Origin: Allopusillimonas soli
GTDB taxonomy: Bacteria > Pseudomonadota > Gammaproteobacteria > Burkholderiales > Burkholderiaceae_B
DNA: 64,000 bases
Direction of reading: 5' to 3'
NCBI RefSeq assembly: GCF_004153445.1
Contig: NZ_SDQC01000002.1
Coordinates: 744,001-808,000 of the forward strand
Under the pieces are notes generated by a model, which saw nothing but the letters and a program-made list of their open reading frames with translations, was not told the DNA's origin and searched no databases. A program made the translations under genes and the position numbers. The stretch's first letter is position 1; each line of letters opens with the position of its first letter. Below are positions 53,856 through 64,000 of the stretch, in pieces.

Positions 53856-55162
53856 CGTGCTTGACCTCCAAATTTCAATACACGGGCACTGACGCCCTTC
53901 TCCGACAGAATTTCACCCACGCTGCGTTCAATGACCTCGAGCCCGCGCGCCAGTAGATCGTCCTCAATGGTCAATGCCGGCAGCAGCTTGAGCACTTCAT
54001 CGTTGGCGCCCGACGTTTCGATGACCACGCCATGCTCAAACGCCCTATGCGCGATTTCGTTGGCCAGATCGTCGCCCACCGGCGTAACCAGACCTTGTAT
54101 CAGGCCGCGCCCGCGCACGCTGAGGCCAGCCATGGGATAGCTGTGCACCAGGTTCTCGAGCCAGTCGCGCACCATATGCTCCTTGCGCGCCGTCTCTGCG
54201 GCAAAGCGGTCGTCGCTCCAATAGCTTTCAAGCGCCTGGGCCGCGGTCACGAAGGCCAAGTTGTTGCCTCGGAAGGTGCCGCTGTGCGCGCCCGGCTTCC
54301 AAATATCCAGTTCTGGCTTCATCAGAACGAGGGACATGGGCAGGCCAAAGCCCGACAAGGACTTGGACAGCGTGATGATGTCTGGCTGAATGCCGGCGGA
54401 CTCGAAGCTGAAGAAGCTGCCCGTGCGGCCGCAGCCCACTTGGATGTCGTCCACGATGAGCAGCATGTCATGCTTGCGGCACAGCTTTTCCAGCTCCTTG
54501 AGCCAGCGGCGGGTCGCGACGTTGACCCCGCCTTCACCCTGCACAGTTTCGACGATGACCGCCGCCGGATGGTCCATGCCGCTGCTCGGATCATCAAGCA
54601 TGCGCTCGAGATAGGCCATGGTGTTGACATCGGGCCCCAGGTAGCCGTCGAAAGGCATGAATGTGGTATTGCCCAGCGCCACGCCCGCCGCCTTGCGGAA
54701 TTTGGCATTTGCCGTGACGGCCAGCGAACCGCCGCTGACGCCATGGAAACCATGGGTAAAGGAAATGACGTTCTGGCGGCCCTTGACCTGGCGGGCAATC
54801 TTGAGTGCCGCCTCCACCGCGTTGGTGCCCGTGGGGCCGGTGAATTGAAGGGTGTATTCCATATTGCGCGGCTTAAACAGCACGCGCTCGACGGTTTCAA
54901 GAAAGTACTGCTTGGCGCTGGTGGCCATGTCCAGGCCATGCACCACGCCATCAGTGTTCAGATAGTCGATGACCTTCTGCTTGAGAATAGGGTTGTTGTG
55001 ACCGTAATTCAGTGTACCGGCACCGCTGAAAAAGTCGATGTATTCCTGGTTTTCCTCATCTGTCAGGATCGATCCGGTGGCTTTCTTGAAAACGACGGGA
55101 AATGACCGGACGTAGCCCCGTACTTCCGACTCCATCCGGTCAAAAATTTTCAAATCCATCAT
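53852..55162 (-). CDS. ectB: Diaminobutyrate-2-oxoglutarate transaminase EctB
   Basis: A 436-aa class III aminotransferase forming L-2,4-diaminobutyrate from aspartate semialdehyde. The PLP lysine is Lys267 (ITLSKSLSGFG) and Asp238/Asp239 lie in LLIVDDIQVGCGRTG. MDLKIFDRMESEVRGYVRSFP is the standard EctB N-terminus; ATG ATG permits either of two starts one codon apart. It follows ectA by 92 nt. Confidence 0.96.
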   Translation of the reverse strand: MMDLKIFDRMESEVRGYVRSFPVVFKKATGSILTDEENQEYIDFFSGAGTLNYGHNNPILKQKVIDYLNTDGVVHGLDMATSAKQYFLETVERVLFKPRNMEYTLQFTGPTGTNAVEAALKIARQVKGRQNVISFTHGFHGVSGGSLAVTANAKFRKAAGVALGNTTFMPFDGYLGPDVNTMAYLERMLDDPSSGMDHPAAVIVETVQGEGGVNVATRRWLKELEKLCRKHDMLLIVDDIQVGCGRTGSFFSFESAGIQPDIITLSKSLSGFGLPMSLVLMKPELDIWKPGAHSGTFRGNNLAFVTAAQALESYWSDDRFAAETARKEHMVRDWLENLVHSYPMAGLSVRGRGLIQGLVTPVGDDLANEIAHRAFEHGVVIETSGANDEVLKLLPALTIEDDLLARGLEVIERSVGEILSEKGVSARVLKFGGQAR

Positions 55163-55254
55163 GTTTTCTCTCCTATTTTGAGAAACGCCACGTTCTGGCA
55201 GCCCAGTGCGCTGCCGGACGTTCCGGTTTCAGACTATCGGCCCGATCCTGGGGA

Positions 55255-55818
55255 TCACAGGGGCTGCAGAGGGCCGATACGCAACAATGGCTCGTCGTCA
55301 TGTCCCTGCGCGCCAAAGAGGGCGCGATCGAACAGGGGGCTTTCATGTACGGGAGCCTTGTACAGACGGGCCAGACTGGCAAACATGGCACGCGATGCGC
55401 CATTGTCCGGACCCACGGTGGTTTCGATATAACGCACGCCGGCCAAGCCAGGACGGTGCAGCAGATGCGCCAGCATGCGCTTGCCCAGCCTCTGGCCCCG
55501 GGCATCGGCATGCACGGCAACCTGCCAGACAAACAATGTATCCGGGCGTCCGGGGACAAGGTATCCCGAAATAAAGCCCAGGAATGCGTCCGCCCTGCCC
55601 GCCACCACGCTGGTGGCGCTGAAGTGCTCGCAGAGCAGTAGATAACTGTAAAGTGAATTGAGATCGAGTGGCGGGCACTCGGAAATCAGGCGATGGACAG
55701 CGGCGCCGTCCGTTCTTTGCGGCGGCCGCAGCCAGGCAGCGGCGGCCTCGCCCTCGTGTTTGGCGAGGAGGTCAGGGGGAGATCGAAGAGGTTGCGCGGT
55801 TGTTGGGCAATTTGTCAC
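55255..55818 (-). CDS. ectA: L-2,4-diaminobutyrate acetyltransferase EctA
   Basis: A 187-aa GNAT enzyme that acetylates diaminobutyrate with acetyl-CoA. [28 protein letters not shown] and [19 protein letters not shown] (acetyl-CoA loop RGQRLG) are diagnostic. The GTG start overlaps the ectR stop (GTGA). Its first 28 residues are a variable extension. No dedicated aspartokinase (ask_ect) gene accompanies the operon. Confidence 0.95.
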   Translation of the reverse strand: MTNCPTTAQPLRSPPDLLAKHEGEAAAAWLRPPQRTDGAAVHRLISECPPLDLNSLYSYLLLCEHFSATSVVAGRADAFLGFISGYLVPGRPDTLFVWQVAVHADARGQRLGKRMLAHLLHRPGLAGVRYIETTVGPDNGASRAMFASLARLYKAPVHESPLFDRALFGAQGHDDEPLLRIGPLQPL

Positions 55819-56360
55819 ACCACCAGTCCCGATTCGGGAAGCGTCCCGCTGGTTGTCGGTACATCCAGTATGGGCGAGGCTTGCTCGCCGGGCGCTTCGG
55901 CCGGCACGACGCCATCGGACTCCATGAGATCGACGATGCGTTCGAGCGACATTGTGATGGTGGCCTGCTCTAACTCGGGCAGCGCCTTGAAAGCCTCGGA
56001 CAGCTTTTTCTGCAGCGGCGAAGGCGTATCGGCCGCCAGTTTCCGGCCGGCATCGGTGGCGGACACAAAGACGATGCGGCGGTCTTCGCGGCCTCGTTCG
56101 CGCCGCACCAGCCCCTTGTCTTCCAGGCGGTCAAGAATACCCACGACCGTGCTGGCGCTGACGTGAATTTCACGGCTGATGGCCGTGGCTGTAAGCGGGC
56201 CATGGTCGATGACCGCACCCAGGCACACCAACTGCGGCGCGGTAATGTTGCTGCATGCGGCCAGTTGCCGCGAGTGCAACGCAACCGAACGCGTAATGCG
56301 GCGCAAAGCACGCAATATGCGCAGGTCGTAGTGTTGGGAAGGCATCAAGGGCGTAGTCAT
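55815..56360 (-). CDS. ectR: EctR, MarR-family regulator of ectoine genes
   Basis: A 181-aa winged-helix regulator ([71 protein letters not shown]) of the EctR type. Unlike the divergent ectR1 of methylotrophs, here it is the first gene of the ect operon and overlaps ectA by 4 nt. Its promoter carries a perfect palindrome on the -10, so autorepression is likely, and the same motif lies at the ehu promoter. The ATG has no good Shine-Dalgarno, which may limit regulator synthesis. Confidence 0.92.
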   Translation of the reverse strand: MTTPLMPSQHYDLRILRALRRITRSVALHSRQLAACSNITAPQLVCLGAVIDHGPLTATAISREIHVSASTVVGILDRLEDKGLVRRERGREDRRIVFVSATDAGRKLAADTPSPLQKKLSEAFKALPELEQATITMSLERIVDLMESDGVVPAEAPGEQASPILDVPTTSGTLPESGLVV

Positions 56361-56391
56361 TTACGTAGTGTTATAAAGAATTCAATAAAAT

Positions 56392-56434
56392 TGATTTCTA
56401 CTGAAATCATAAGAGTATCGAACAATTAAGTCAA
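56392..56434 (-). promoter_or_regulatory. ectR-ectABCD promoter with putative EctR operator
   Basis: Minus-strand -35 TTGACT (56429-56434) and -10 TATGAT (56406-56411) are 17 bp apart, five of six matches each. The perfect palindrome TGATTTC-TACT-GAAATCA (56392-56409) starts in the -10 and covers the start site. A second small repeat TCAAT-AAA-ATTGA (56382-56394) overlaps its edge. Confidence 0.82.
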
Positions 56435-56500
56435 GCCGCGGCGCCGGCGTTTCCCGCTCCGCTCGCCAGGGAAAATGAGGAATTCCGTGGGCCAAACGGC

Positions 56501-56542
56501 CATCGCCCCAGCGCCGCGATTCATGCGGCGGCTGGGGCGATG
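56501..56542 (-). terminator. Strong hairpin downstream of tldD
   Basis: A 12-bp stem CATCGCCCCAGC / GCTGGGGCGATG continues into 5 bp (GCCGC / GCGGC) with one bulged base and a 7-nt loop. It lies 46 nt past the tldD stop on the minus strand and separates tldD from the ect promoter. The U-run is short (GTTTG). Confidence 0.6.
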
Positions 56543-56588
56543 CTTCCAGGACTAGGCGCCCAGGTATTTGCCGCTACGGGCGGGAGAC

Positions 56589-58046
56589 CTAGGCAGTCCC
56601 TCCCACCGTCAGGCCGTCCATTCGGACAGTCGGCATGCCGACACCAACCGGGACGCTCTGCCCCTCTTTGCCGCAGGTGCCTACTCCCGAGTCCAGCCGC
56701 AGGTCGTTGCCGATCAGGCTGATGGTATTCATGGCATCGGGGCCGTTGCCGATCAGCGTGGCTCCCTTGACCGGATAAGTCAGCTTGCCGTTCTCGATCA
56801 TATAGGCCTCCGACGCGGAAAAAACGAACTTCCCGCTGGTGATATCGACCTGACCGCCTCCGAAATTGGCTGCGTACAAGCCTTTGCCTACCGAGGCAAT
56901 GATCTCCTCGGGCGGCACTTCGCCAGCCAGCATATAGGTGTTGGTCATGCGCGGCATGGGCAGGCAGGCATAGGACTCGCGCCGTCCATTGCCCGTTACG
57001 GGCATGTTCATCAAGCGTGCATTCAGCGTATCCTGCATATAGCCCTTGAGAATGCCATCCTCGATGAGCACATTGCGCTGGCTGGGGTTGCCCTCGTCAT
57101 CGATATTGAGTGAGCCGCGGCGGTCGGCCAGCGTGCCGTCATCCACCACCGTAACACCCGGCGACGCCACCCGCTCCCCTATCCGGCCCGAGAACACGCT
57201 GGCCCCCTTGCGATTGAAGTCTCCCTCCAGGCCATGCCCCACGGCTTCATGCAGCAATATGCCTGGCCAGCCTGAGCCGAGCACCACGGTCATTTCACCC
57301 GCCGGCGCTGGGCGGGACTCCAGATTCGTCAGCGCTTCGTGCACGGCTCTGTGCACATAGCCGCGCAGAATGTCGTCGGTAAAATAGGCCAGCCCGGTGC
57401 GGCCGCCGCCTCCGCCCACGCCGACTTCGCGGCGGCCATTGCGTTCGGCGATCACAGTCAGCGACAGCCTCACCAGCGGACGCACGTCGGCAGCCAGGCG
57501 CCCGTCGCTGCCTGCGACCAGCACCACGTCGTACTCGGCGCCAAGGCTGGCCATGACCTGGATGATATGAGGATCTGCCGCGCGCGCCATGGCTTCGAAA
57601 CGCTCGAGCAGCGCGACCTTCTCAGGCGCGCTGAGCGTGGCCACCGGATCCAGCGGCGCATACAGGCTGGATCGCGCGTGGGCAGGCTCCGCCAGTACCT
57701 TCTGGCGCCCAGCACCGCGCCGCGCAATCGTGCGCACCGCACGCGCGGACGACAACAGCGCATCGGGCGACAGGCTATCCGAATAGGCAAATGCGGTTTT
57801 CTCTCCACTGACAGCCCGCACGCCCACGCCCTGCTCTATGGAAAAGCTCCCCGTCTTGACGATGCCTTCTTCCAGGCTCCAGCTCTCGCTGCGCGTGTAC
57901 TGAAAATACAGATCGGCATAATCGATTCTGTGAGTGAAAATGGTGCCCAGCGCCCGCGCCATATCGGATTCGCTCAAGCCCCAGGGATCAAGCAAAAGCG
58001 TTTTGGCAGTAGCCAGAGATGCGATGGAAGAATCAACTATTTTCAT
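56589..58046 (-). CDS. tldD: Metalloprotease TldD
   Basis: A 485-aa subunit of the TldD/TldE zinc metallopeptidase, which degrades unfolded peptides (microcin and CcdA processing in E. coli). The catalytic HExxxH is His266-Glu267-x3-His271 ([13 protein letters not shown]), present only in the TldD subunit. The frame extends five codons upstream to 58061; MKIVDSS at 58046 was preferred. tldE (pmbA) is not in this window. The nitrilase gene lies 164 nt upstream on the same strand, a common pairing in proteobacteria. Confidence 0.95.
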   Translation of the reverse strand: MKIVDSSIASLATAKTLLLDPWGLSESDMARALGTIFTHRIDYADLYFQYTRSESWSLEEGIVKTGSFSIEQGVGVRAVSGEKTAFAYSDSLSPDALLSSARAVRTIARRGAGRQKVLAEPAHARSSLYAPLDPVATLSAPEKVALLERFEAMARAADPHIIQVMASLGAEYDVVLVAGSDGRLAADVRPLVRLSLTVIAERNGRREVGVGGGGGRTGLAYFTDDILRGYVHRAVHEALTNLESRPAPAGEMTVVLGSGWPGILLHEAVGHGLEGDFNRKGASVFSGRIGERVASPGVTVVDDGTLADRRGSLNIDDEGNPSQRNVLIEDGILKGYMQDTLNARLMNMPVTGNGRRESYACLPMPRMTNTYMLAGEVPPEEIIASVGKGLYAANFGGGQVDITSGKFVFSASEAYMIENGKLTYPVKGATLIGNGPDAMNTISLIGNDLRLDSGVGTCGKEGQSVPVGVGMPTVRMDGLTVGGTA

Positions 58047-58210
58047 AAATAAGGGAATCAAGTGCGATTAATTCGCGATAATCTGGATTTATAAATAAAT
58101 ATAAACAAATATATTCAGAAAAATTCATCAAATAACAATTAATATCATCCAGATAATCGCCAGATCAGTCGGGATGCCCATGCGCCCGCATATGCGTGGC
58201 CTTTACACCT

Positions 58211-59026
58211 TTACATCGTTCTATGCCTGAGTGCCGGCAATGCCGTGCGCACCTCCTCCAGGCGCTGCTCATTTACACTTCCAGCAACAATGCCGGGGCC
58301 TTCCGGCAATACGTCCACAATATCGCCCCATGGGTCCACCAGCATGGAATGCCCCCAGGTGCGGCGTCCGTTTTCATGCTTGCCGCCCTGCGCCGCCGCG
58401 AGCACATAGCATTGATTCTCGATGGCGCGCGCGCGCAGCAACAGCTCCCAATGGGCCGATCCAGTCGTATAGGTGAAGGCCGCGGGTACAAGAATTAGCG
58501 TCGGCGTGGCCAAGGCGCGATAATATTCGGGAAAACGCAAGTCGTAGCAAATGGACAGCCCCACTGTTCCGCAAGGCGCCTCGAAGCACTGGGGCCCGTT
58601 CTCTCCTGGCCGTATTGCCACGGACTCGTCATAGGACTCCTCGCCCTTGCGAAACCCAAACAGATGGATCTTGTCGTAACGGGCAACCCGCTGCCCGTCG
58701 GGGCTGTAGACCAGGCATGAATTGTAGATGCGGTTCGAGTCGGGGCTTTTCAAGGGCAGCGTCCCGCCCGTCAGCCATATGCCGTGCCGCTGGGCCTGCA
58801 CGGCCAGGAAATCCTGTATGAGGCCGCCGCCGGGCTCCTCCATGATGGCCAGCTTGTCCTCGTCCTTGCGGCCCATAAGGCAGAAATATTCCGGAAGCAA
58901 AACGAGCTTTGCACCCTGGGACACCGCCTGGCCAATAAGCACCGCCGCCTGCTCGAGATTATCGTGGACATTGGTGGAAGAAACCGTCTGTATTGCGGCA
59001 ACCTTGAAATCAGTATCTGCGGTCAT
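58211..59026 (-). CDS. Carbon-nitrogen hydrolase (Nit1/Nit2-like)
   Basis: A 271-aa nitrilase-superfamily amidase with catalytic Glu46 (LLPEYF), Lys119 (RYDKIHLF) and Cys160 (SICYDLRFPEYYR). Sequence and length resemble NitFhit/Nit1-type omega-amidase or deaminated-glutathione amidase, so repair of deaminated glutathione is the likeliest role. It precedes tldD on the same strand. The stretch 58047-58210 between them is AT-rich, with no gene, and may hold a tldD promoter. Confidence 0.9.
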   Translation of the reverse strand: MTADTDFKVAAIQTVSSTNVHDNLEQAAVLIGQAVSQGAKLVLLPEYFCLMGRKDEDKLAIMEEPGGGLIQDFLAVQAQRHGIWLTGGTLPLKSPDSNRIYNSCLVYSPDGQRVARYDKIHLFGFRKGEESYDESVAIRPGENGPQCFEAPCGTVGLSICYDLRFPEYYRALATPTLILVPAAFTYTTGSAHWELLLRARAIENQCYVLAAAQGGKHENGRRTWGHSMLVDPWGDIVDVLPEGPGIVAGSVNEQRLEEVRTALPALRHRTM

Positions 59027-59129
59027 AATGCAATATTAGCTGTTGGTAATATAAATAAACGCCTCGATAATCCATTCAAATTAATCCGAACAGTCAAGCT
59101 GTCAACGTTTACAGCTGTTATCAAAGGCT

Positions 59130-59159
59130 TTGACAATAAAAACTGCGATAGAATATCCT
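59130..59159 (+). promoter_or_regulatory. Promoter of the H-NS-like gene
   Basis: A perfect -35 TTGACA (59130-59135) and -10 TATCCT (59154-59159), 18 bp apart, lie 40 nt upstream of the ATG in an AT-rich tract typical of autoregulated H-NS genes. Confidence 0.55.
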
Positions 59160-59198
59160 ACCTTTTTACGGACGCATTTCCATTTACAGGAATATTAA

Positions 59199-59552
59199 AT
59201 GACCCGCGAAACAAATTCGGCCATTCAGAAAATCGAAAAAGAAATACAAAAGTTGCAAAAACAGGCCAAGGCATTGCAGGCCAAGCAACGCACGCCCGTC
59301 ATAGCATCCATTATCCGCTCAATGCGTGAGTACGATATCACGCCTACGGATATCGCCGCGGCCTACACCCGTAACAGCGGCCGCAAGACCGCCAAAAAGG
59401 CGGCGGGCAGCGCCCCCAAGCGCGTGGTGCCGCCGAAATACCGGCACCCCGACAGCGGCGATACCTGGACCGGCCGCGGCAAGGCGCCACGTTGGATAAC
59501 CGAAGCCGAAGCCCAAGGCAAAAGCCGCGACGAGTTTCTCATCAACAACTGA
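59199..59552 (+). CDS. H-NS family histone-like nucleoid protein
   Basis: A 117-aa protein with an N-terminal coiled-coil dimerisation helix (TNSAIQKIEKEIQKLQKQAKALQAKQ), a lysine/arginine linker, and the H-NS DNA-binding motif YRHP...TWTGRGKAPRWI at the C-terminus. It should bind AT-rich DNA and silence horizontally gained genes. It resembles the short betaproteobacterial H-NS homologues such as BpH3. An AGGAAT sequence precedes the ATG. Confidence 0.93.
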   Translation: MTRETNSAIQKIEKEIQKLQKQAKALQAKQRTPVIASIIRSMREYDITPTDIAAAYTRNSGRKTAKKAAGSAPKRVVPPKYRHPDSGDTWTGRGKAPRWITEAEAQGKSRDEFLINN

Positions 59553-59636
59553 CCGGCCCGAACCCGGCCCGGCGTCTGTCCGGAGCCGGATTCGAGCGCC
59601 CGGCGAGCGATCCCGGGTGCGATTGAAAATCATCAC

Positions 59637-59667
59637 GGCAGGCGCTCCAGACCTGCGCGCGCCTGCC
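59637..59667. terminator. Hairpin between converging H-NS-like and DUF4136 genes
   Basis: Perfect 9-bp stem GGCAGGCGC / GCGCCTGCC with a 13-nt loop lies between the two stop codons. No U-tract on either strand, so a bidirectional terminator role is only suggested by position. Confidence 0.4.
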
Positions 59668-59686
59668 TGCCGGTGGCACCGCCGCC

Positions 59687-60331
59687 TTATCGGCCGCGCT
59701 CGTACTCCACTTCCCTCACCTGTCCGTTGTTGCCCGGGAAGCCGTCAAATACGGCGCGGGCAAGGTAGGGCATGGCCTGAAGCAGGTTGTCGTCCGTGCT
59801 GACATTGATGGCGCTGGAGCGGTATACCTCTTTGCCGCCCTGGGATTTGTCATCAATGACGACGGTAAGGGTGTTTTTGTACACAACCACTGGCACCGTT
59901 GCCACCGGCGGCGGAAAGTAAATCGCGCCGCCCCAGCTGCGATAGCCCCCATACCACCCAAACGCAGGGCCAAATCCCCATCCGTCATAAAGATATGGGT
60001 CGGCATAGCGCTGCACATAGGTGCGCGACGTGGGGTTGTCGTACTGTATATGGACGGCGAAGCGGGACGCGGAAGCGGAAGGCGCCTCGACAAGGCCTAT
60101 GGGCCCGATGTTGGCACGCACCATGTCGGCGATGCTCTGGAATTCCAGGTTGTTTTCCTGTCCCGCCGCGGTCACGATGGCATATGTGGCGCCCTGGCTG
60201 TCCGCAGGCCATTTCTGAAAACTTGTGACCCGGGCGGACAAGGTCGAGGCGCAGCCCGTGACGAGCGTGATCGCGGCCAAGGCAAACCAGAATCGCATGA
60301 ATGTGGCAAAACGCCCTTTGGATATCGGCAT
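59687..60331 (-). CDS. DUF4136 family lipoprotein
   Basis: A 214-aa lipoprotein: signal MRFWFALAAITLVTGC with lipobox VTGC, then a DUF4136-type domain (FQKWPADSQGATYAIV...LEFQSIADMVRANIGPIGLVEA) and a glycine/tyrosine/tryptophan-rich stretch (YDGWGFGPAFGWYGGYRSWGGAIYF). GGGGA six bases before the ATG at 60331 supports this start, which adds 11 residues before the signal; ATG 60298 is an alternative. Function of the domain is not established. It is divergent from pepN. Confidence 0.82.
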   Translation of the reverse strand: MPISKGRFATFMRFWFALAAITLVTGCASTLSARVTSFQKWPADSQGATYAIVTAAGQENNLEFQSIADMVRANIGPIGLVEAPSASASRFAVHIQYDNPTSRTYVQRYADPYLYDGWGFGPAFGWYGGYRSWGGAIYFPPPVATVPVVVYKNTLTVVIDDKSQGGKEVYRSSAINVSTDDNLLQAMPYLARAVFDGFPGNNGQVREVEYERGR

Positions 60332-60503
60332 AATGTTCCCCGCGGGCGGTCGCCCGGCGCCCATGCGCCAGGCGCGACAATGACTCGCCCGTTGTTGCCA
60401 TGAGACCACCAATGCGGCCGCAAGGTTGCATCTTTATTATAAAAACGGCAACACGCGGCAAACACTACAATAAGGCACATTGGAACCCGTTGAAACAGCT
60501 ACC

Positions 60504-63185
60504 ATGCGCACAGAATCCTCGCCGACAATATCACGCAACGATTATCAGCCCTACCCTTACGCCTTGCCCAGGGTCGAGCTGACATTCGACCTCGATCCCG
60601 CCTGCACGCGGGTGTACAGTCGGCTGCATCTTGAACGCCAGTCCGAAAGCCCCGAGCCCCTGGTGCTGAACGGCGAGGAGCTGGCATTGGAGTCCGTCTC
60701 GCTGGATGGCCGGCGCCTTGCCGTATCCGACTATCGGCTTGAGGATGGACGCCTGACACTGTTTCCCGAAGCGGCCCGCTTTGTTATCGAGTTGGTGAGC
60801 ACCTGCCGGCCGCAGGAAAACTCTACCCTCATGGGCCTGTATGTCTCCGGCGACCACCTGTTCACGCAATGCGAAGCGGAAGGCTTCCGACGAATTACCT
60901 GGTTTCCCGACCGGCCCGACGTCATGGCGCGCTATACGGTGCGCCTGCGCGCCGACCGCGCGCGCTACCCGCTTCTTTTGTCCAATGGCAATCTTGCCTC
61001 TAACGACGAACTGCCGGACGGCCGCCACGAGGCCGTCTGGGAAGACCCCCATCCAAAACCGTGTTATCTCTTCGCGCTGGTGGCCGGCAGCTTCGACTGC
61101 CGCGAGCAGTCCCTGGACAAGGACGGCGGGGGCCAAGCCCTGCTTCAGGTCTATAGCGACCGGGGCTCGAACAGCAAAACCGCCTGGGCACTTGCCTGCC
61201 TCGAACACGCCGTACGGTGGGACGAAAGGCGATTCGGACTGAAGCTGGATCTCGACCGCTTCATGATCGTTGCGGCCCGCGACTTCAACATGGGCGCCAT
61301 GGAAAACAAGGGCTTGAACATCTTCAACTCGGCATACGTCCTGGCCGACAAGGACACCGCCACCGATGCCGCCTATCGGGCCATCGAGGCTGTCATCGGC
61401 CATGAGTATTTCCACAACTGGACGGGCAACCGTGTCACTTGCCGCGACTGGTTCCAGCTTTCGTTGAAGGAAGGGCTGACTGTATTCCGCGACCAGGAGT
61501 TTTCCGCCGACATGCTGGCGCAGGGTCTGACCGGCACCGAGGCCCGCAGCGCCCGCGCAGTCAAGCGCATCGATGACGTCAGCACCCTGCGCATTGCGCA
61601 GTTTCCCGAGGATGCCGGTCCCATGGCCCACCCCATCCGCCCTGAAAGCTACCAGGAAATCGGAAACTTCTATACGGCCACCGTGTATGAGAAAGGCGCG
61701 GAAGTCATACGCATGCAGCATACACTGCTGGGCGAAGCCGGATTCCAGGCCGGCATGGCTGAATATTTCCGCCGCCACGACGGGCAGGCAGTCACATGCG
61801 ACGACTTCGTCAGCGCCATGGAGTCGGTCTATACGCGGCTGCATCCGGGCAAGACGCTGGCGGTTTTTCGCCGCTGGTACAGTCAGGCCGGCACTCCGCG
61901 TGTCACGGTCGAGGTTTCCTGGGATCCGGCGCAGCAGGCCTGCAACATTACGCTGACCCAGCGCAATGCGCCGGCGGGCATAGAGAAGCTGCAGGACCCG
62001 CCCACAGCCAAGCCGCCACTGCACATCCCCTTTGCCATCGGCCTGCTGACCCGCGAAGGCAAGCCCATCACACTGCATCACGAAGGACGCCAAAGCGATA
62101 CCGCCCTGCTTGAACTGACAGAGGCTTCGCACACGTGGACCTTCACGGGAATTCCGGAAAGCCCCGTTGTGTCGCTGCTGCGCAATTTCTCAGCGCCCGT
62201 CATCGTAGAGTATGAACGTCCGGACACCGACCTGGCACTGCTCGCCAGGCATGATGCCGATCCCTTCGCGCGCTGGGAGGCTGGGCAGGCGCTTGCCAGC
62301 CGCCAATTGCTGGCCATGATGAAAACCGGCGAAGCGCCCAGCGCTCTGTTCATCGATACCTGGCAAGCCCTGCTGCTGGACGCTGACATCACCGACGCCT
62401 ATCGCGCCCGTGTGCTAGCCCTGCCCAGCGACCGGGAGCTCCTGGAAAAGACCACGCCGATGGATCCGTTGGCTGCCGTGCGCGCATGCCGCCACCTGCA
62501 ATCGGCTTTGGGCAACAGGCTGACGCCGTACTGGATGGATGTCTATCGCAAGACCGCCGCGGACGCACAGGCCGACTACAGCCCCGATCCCGCCAGCGCC
62601 GGCCGGCGCGCCCTCAAGAATCTGGCGCTCTCCTACTTGATGGCCGCAGGCCACCCGGATGCGGCCGAGCTGGCCCGCATGCAGTACGACGTCGCCAGCA
62701 ACATGACGGACCGCATGGGCGCTCTGTCCTGCATGCTGCGCTACGGCGCCTCCGGCGTGGCCATTCAGGTGCTCGATCATTTCTACCAACAATGGCAACA
62801 TGACCCCCTGGTCATGGACAAGTGGTTTGCATTACAGGCAACGGCACCCGACGCCACGGTCGAGACAGTGCGCTCACTGATGCTGCACCCGGCCTTCTCG
62901 TTGCGCAACCCGAATCGGGCCCGCTCGGTCGTGTTCCAGTTCTGCATGAACAATCTTCAGGGCATACATGGCCCCGGCGGCTACGATTACTGGGCTGAAC
63001 AGGTTCTGGCCCTGGACAGCCTGAATCCCGAGATCGCCGCGCGTCTGGCACGGGCCTTCGACAGCTGGAGCCGCTATGCCGACGCGCCGCGTGAGGGCAT
63101 GCGTGCGGCGCTCGAGCATGTGCGCGGTCACGCGGGCCTGTCGCGCAATGTGTCCGAAATCGTCAATAAAGCCCTGAAAATATAA
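60504..63185 (+). CDS. pepN: Aminopeptidase N (M1 family)
   Basis: An 893-aa zinc metallopeptidase removing N-terminal residues from peptides. The GAMEN exopeptidase motif is at 264-268 ([13 protein letters not shown]) and the zinc site HEYFH-x18-E starts at His300 ([28 protein letters not shown]). The C-terminal domains are of the E. coli PepN type. A TTG eight codons upstream is also open, but MRTESS at 60504 matches the family start. fbp follows 14 nt downstream on the same strand. Confidence 0.95.
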   Translation: MRTESSPTISRNDYQPYPYALPRVELTFDLDPACTRVYSRLHLERQSESPEPLVLNGEELALESVSLDGRRLAVSDYRLEDGRLTLFPEAARFVIELVSTCRPQENSTLMGLYVSGDHLFTQCEAEGFRRITWFPDRPDVMARYTVRLRADRARYPLLLSNGNLASNDELPDGRHEAVWEDPHPKPCYLFALVAGSFDCREQSLDKDGGGQALLQVYSDRGSNSKTAWALACLEHAVRWDERRFGLKLDLDRFMIVAARDFNMGAMENKGLNIFNSAYVLADKDTATDAAYRAIEAVIGHEYFHNWTGNRVTCRDWFQLSLKEGLTVFRDQEFSADMLAQGLTGTEARSARAVKRIDDVSTLRIAQFPEDAGPMAHPIRPESYQEIGNFYTATVYEKGAEVIRMQHTLLGEAGFQAGMAEYFRRHDGQAVTCDDFVSAMESVYTRLHPGKTLAVFRRWYSQAGTPRVTVEVSWDPAQQACNITLTQRNAPAGIEKLQDPPTAKPPLHIPFAIGLLTREGKPITLHHEGRQSDTALLELTEASHTWTFTGIPESPVVSLLRNFSAPVIVEYERPDTDLALLARHDADPFARWEAGQALASRQLLAMMKTGEAPSALFIDTWQALLLDADITDAYRARVLALPSDRELLEKTTPMDPLAAVRACRHLQSALGNRLTPYWMDVYRKTAADAQADYSPDPASAGRRALKNLALSYLMAAGHPDAAELARMQYDVASNMTDRMGALSCMLRYGASGVAIQVLDHFYQQWQHDPLVMDKWFALQATAPDATVETVRSLMLHPAFSLRNPNRARSVVFQFCMNNLQGIHGPGGYDYWAEQVLALDSLNPEIAARLARAFDSWSRYADAPREGMRAALEHVRGHAGLSRNVSEIVNKALKI

Positions 63186-63199
63186 TTCCTGGAGCACAC

Positions 63200-64000
63200 A
63201 TGTCACGTAAAACCCTGACTCAGTATCTGGTCGAACAACAACGCAAGGAGCAGGCTGTATCGGCCGAGGTCAGGCTCCTTATAGAAACCGTGGCCCGGGC
63301 CTGCAAGGCCATTGGACATGCTGTCAGCAAGGGTGCGCTGGGCGGCGTGCTGGGCAGTCTCGATACTGAAAATGTTCAAGGCGAAGTACAGAAGAAGCTG
63401 GACGTCCTGTCCAATGAAATTCTGCTCGAAGCCAATGAATGGGGCGGTCACCTTGCCGCCATGGCGTCGGAGGAAATGGAAACCATCCATCTGATTCCCA
63501 ACCGCTACCCCAAGGGCGAATATCTGCTGCTGTTTGATCCGCTGGACGGCTCATCGAATATCGACGTCAATGTCTCCATCGGCACGATTTTCTCCGTACT
63601 GCACGCGCCGCACCATACCTCCGGCCAGGAAGTTGGCGAGGCGGATTTCCTGCAGCCGGGTTCGCAGCAAGTTGCCGCGGGCTATGCCGTATACGGCCCC
63701 CAGACCATGCTGGTCCTTACTGTCGGCACAGGCGTGGTGGGCTTTACGCTCGACCGGGAAATGGGGTCCTGGGTGCTCACGGATGAAGACATCCGCATTC
63801 CCGAGCAAACGGCGGAATTCGCCATCAATATGTCCAACATGCGGCACTGGGAGGCGCCCGTAAAGCGCTATATCGACGATTGCCTCGCGGGCAAGACCGG
63901 CCCGCTGGGCAAAGACTACAACATGCGGTGGATTGCCTCCATGGTGGCCGACGTGCATCGCATCCTGACCCGAGGCGGTATCTTCATGTACCCCCGCGAC
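63200..64000 (+). CDS. fbp: Fructose-1,6-bisphosphatase class I (partial, cut by window end)
   Basis: The first 267 codons of a class I FBPase, a key gluconeogenic enzyme. [17 protein letters not shown] is a typical proteobacterial start, [43 protein letters not shown] holds the metal-binding DPLDGSSN motif, and MYPRD at the window edge is a conserved element about 70 residues before the usual C-terminus. A GGAG five bases before the ATG supports the start. The reading frame is still open at base 64000. Confidence 0.95.
   Translation, partial: MSRKTLTQYLVEQQRKEQAVSAEVRLLIETVARACKAIGHAVSKGALGGVLGSLDTENVQGEVQKKLDVLSNEILLEANEWGGHLAAMASEEMETIHLIPNRYPKGEYLLLFDPLDGSSNIDVNVSIGTIFSVLHAPHHTSGQEVGEADFLQPGSQQVAAGYAVYGPQTMLVLTVGTGVVGFTLDREMGSWVLTDEDIRIPEQTAEFAINMSNMRHWEAPVKRYIDDCLAGKTGPLGKDYNMRWIASMVADVHRILTRGGIFMYPRD

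Overview
This 64-kb window is a chromosomal segment of a betaproteobacterium, most likely a member of the Burkholderiales family Alcaligenaceae (relatives of Bordetella, Achromobacter and Pusillimonas). The evidence is gene content and order (exbBD-lpxK-Trm112-kdsB-adk; clpS-clpA; glcDEF; a fused livM-livG; BpH3-like H-NS), high GC, and strong sigma70 promoters. The genus cannot be fixed from the sequence alone.

Layout. 0-10.5 kb (minus): trifunctional putA, the pqiC-pqiB-pqiA lipid-transport operon coupled to clpA, then clpS. 10.7-15.1 kb: a cold-shock gene, a DUF192 secreted protein, pcaF-type thiolase, sodB, xseA. 15.5-23.7 kb (plus): an envelope/housekeeping run, exbB-exbD-lpxK-Trm112-kdsB-adk-SDR-murJ-rpsT, then an AI-2E family transporter. 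23.7-31.0 kb: LysR/azoR divergent pair, ribA, and a complete branched-chain-amino-acid-type ABC importer. 31.2-35.2 kb: three small uncharacterised genes, cytochrome b561, purB, cytochrome c'. 35.27 kb: tRNA-Lys(CTT), followed by a gene-poor accessory-looking stretch with DUF1330, a MerR regulator and a small cation-efflux protein. 37.6-42 kb: small lipoprotein, kynureninase with a divergent Lrp-type regulator, GST, mnmA. 42.1-48.9 kb (minus): glcF-glcE-glcD, a second GlcD/DLD-type flavoenzyme, and aroG (DAHP synthase) with a leader. 49-56.4 kb: ectoine/hydroxyectoine island, ehuBCDA (uptake, plus) converging on ectR-ectABCD (synthesis, minus). 56.5-64 kb: tldD, nitrilase, H-NS-like protein, DUF4136 lipoprotein, pepN, and fbp (cut by the window end).

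Most notable observations. (1) The aroG leader holds a 27-codon ORF whose residues 7-14 are FFFFYFAF, an intrinsic terminator and a competing helix: a full PheL/PheM-like phenylalanine attenuator in front of DAHP synthase. (2) The ectR-ectABCD promoter and the ehuBCDA promoter carry near-identical 18-bp palindromes (TGATTTCTACTGAAATCA and TGATTTGAACTCAAATAA) sitting on the -10 and -35 elements respectively. This predicts that one MarR-type regulator, EctR, controls both making and importing the compatible solute, and its own gene. (3) Four ATTCGA(A/T)T boxes lie between kynU and its Lrp-type regulator. (4) A 21-bp palindrome containing a perfect DnaA box lies between xseA and exbB. (5) The cold-shock gene's terminator lies inside the first codons of the next gene. 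All functional statements are inferred from family motifs and context; no database searches were run.
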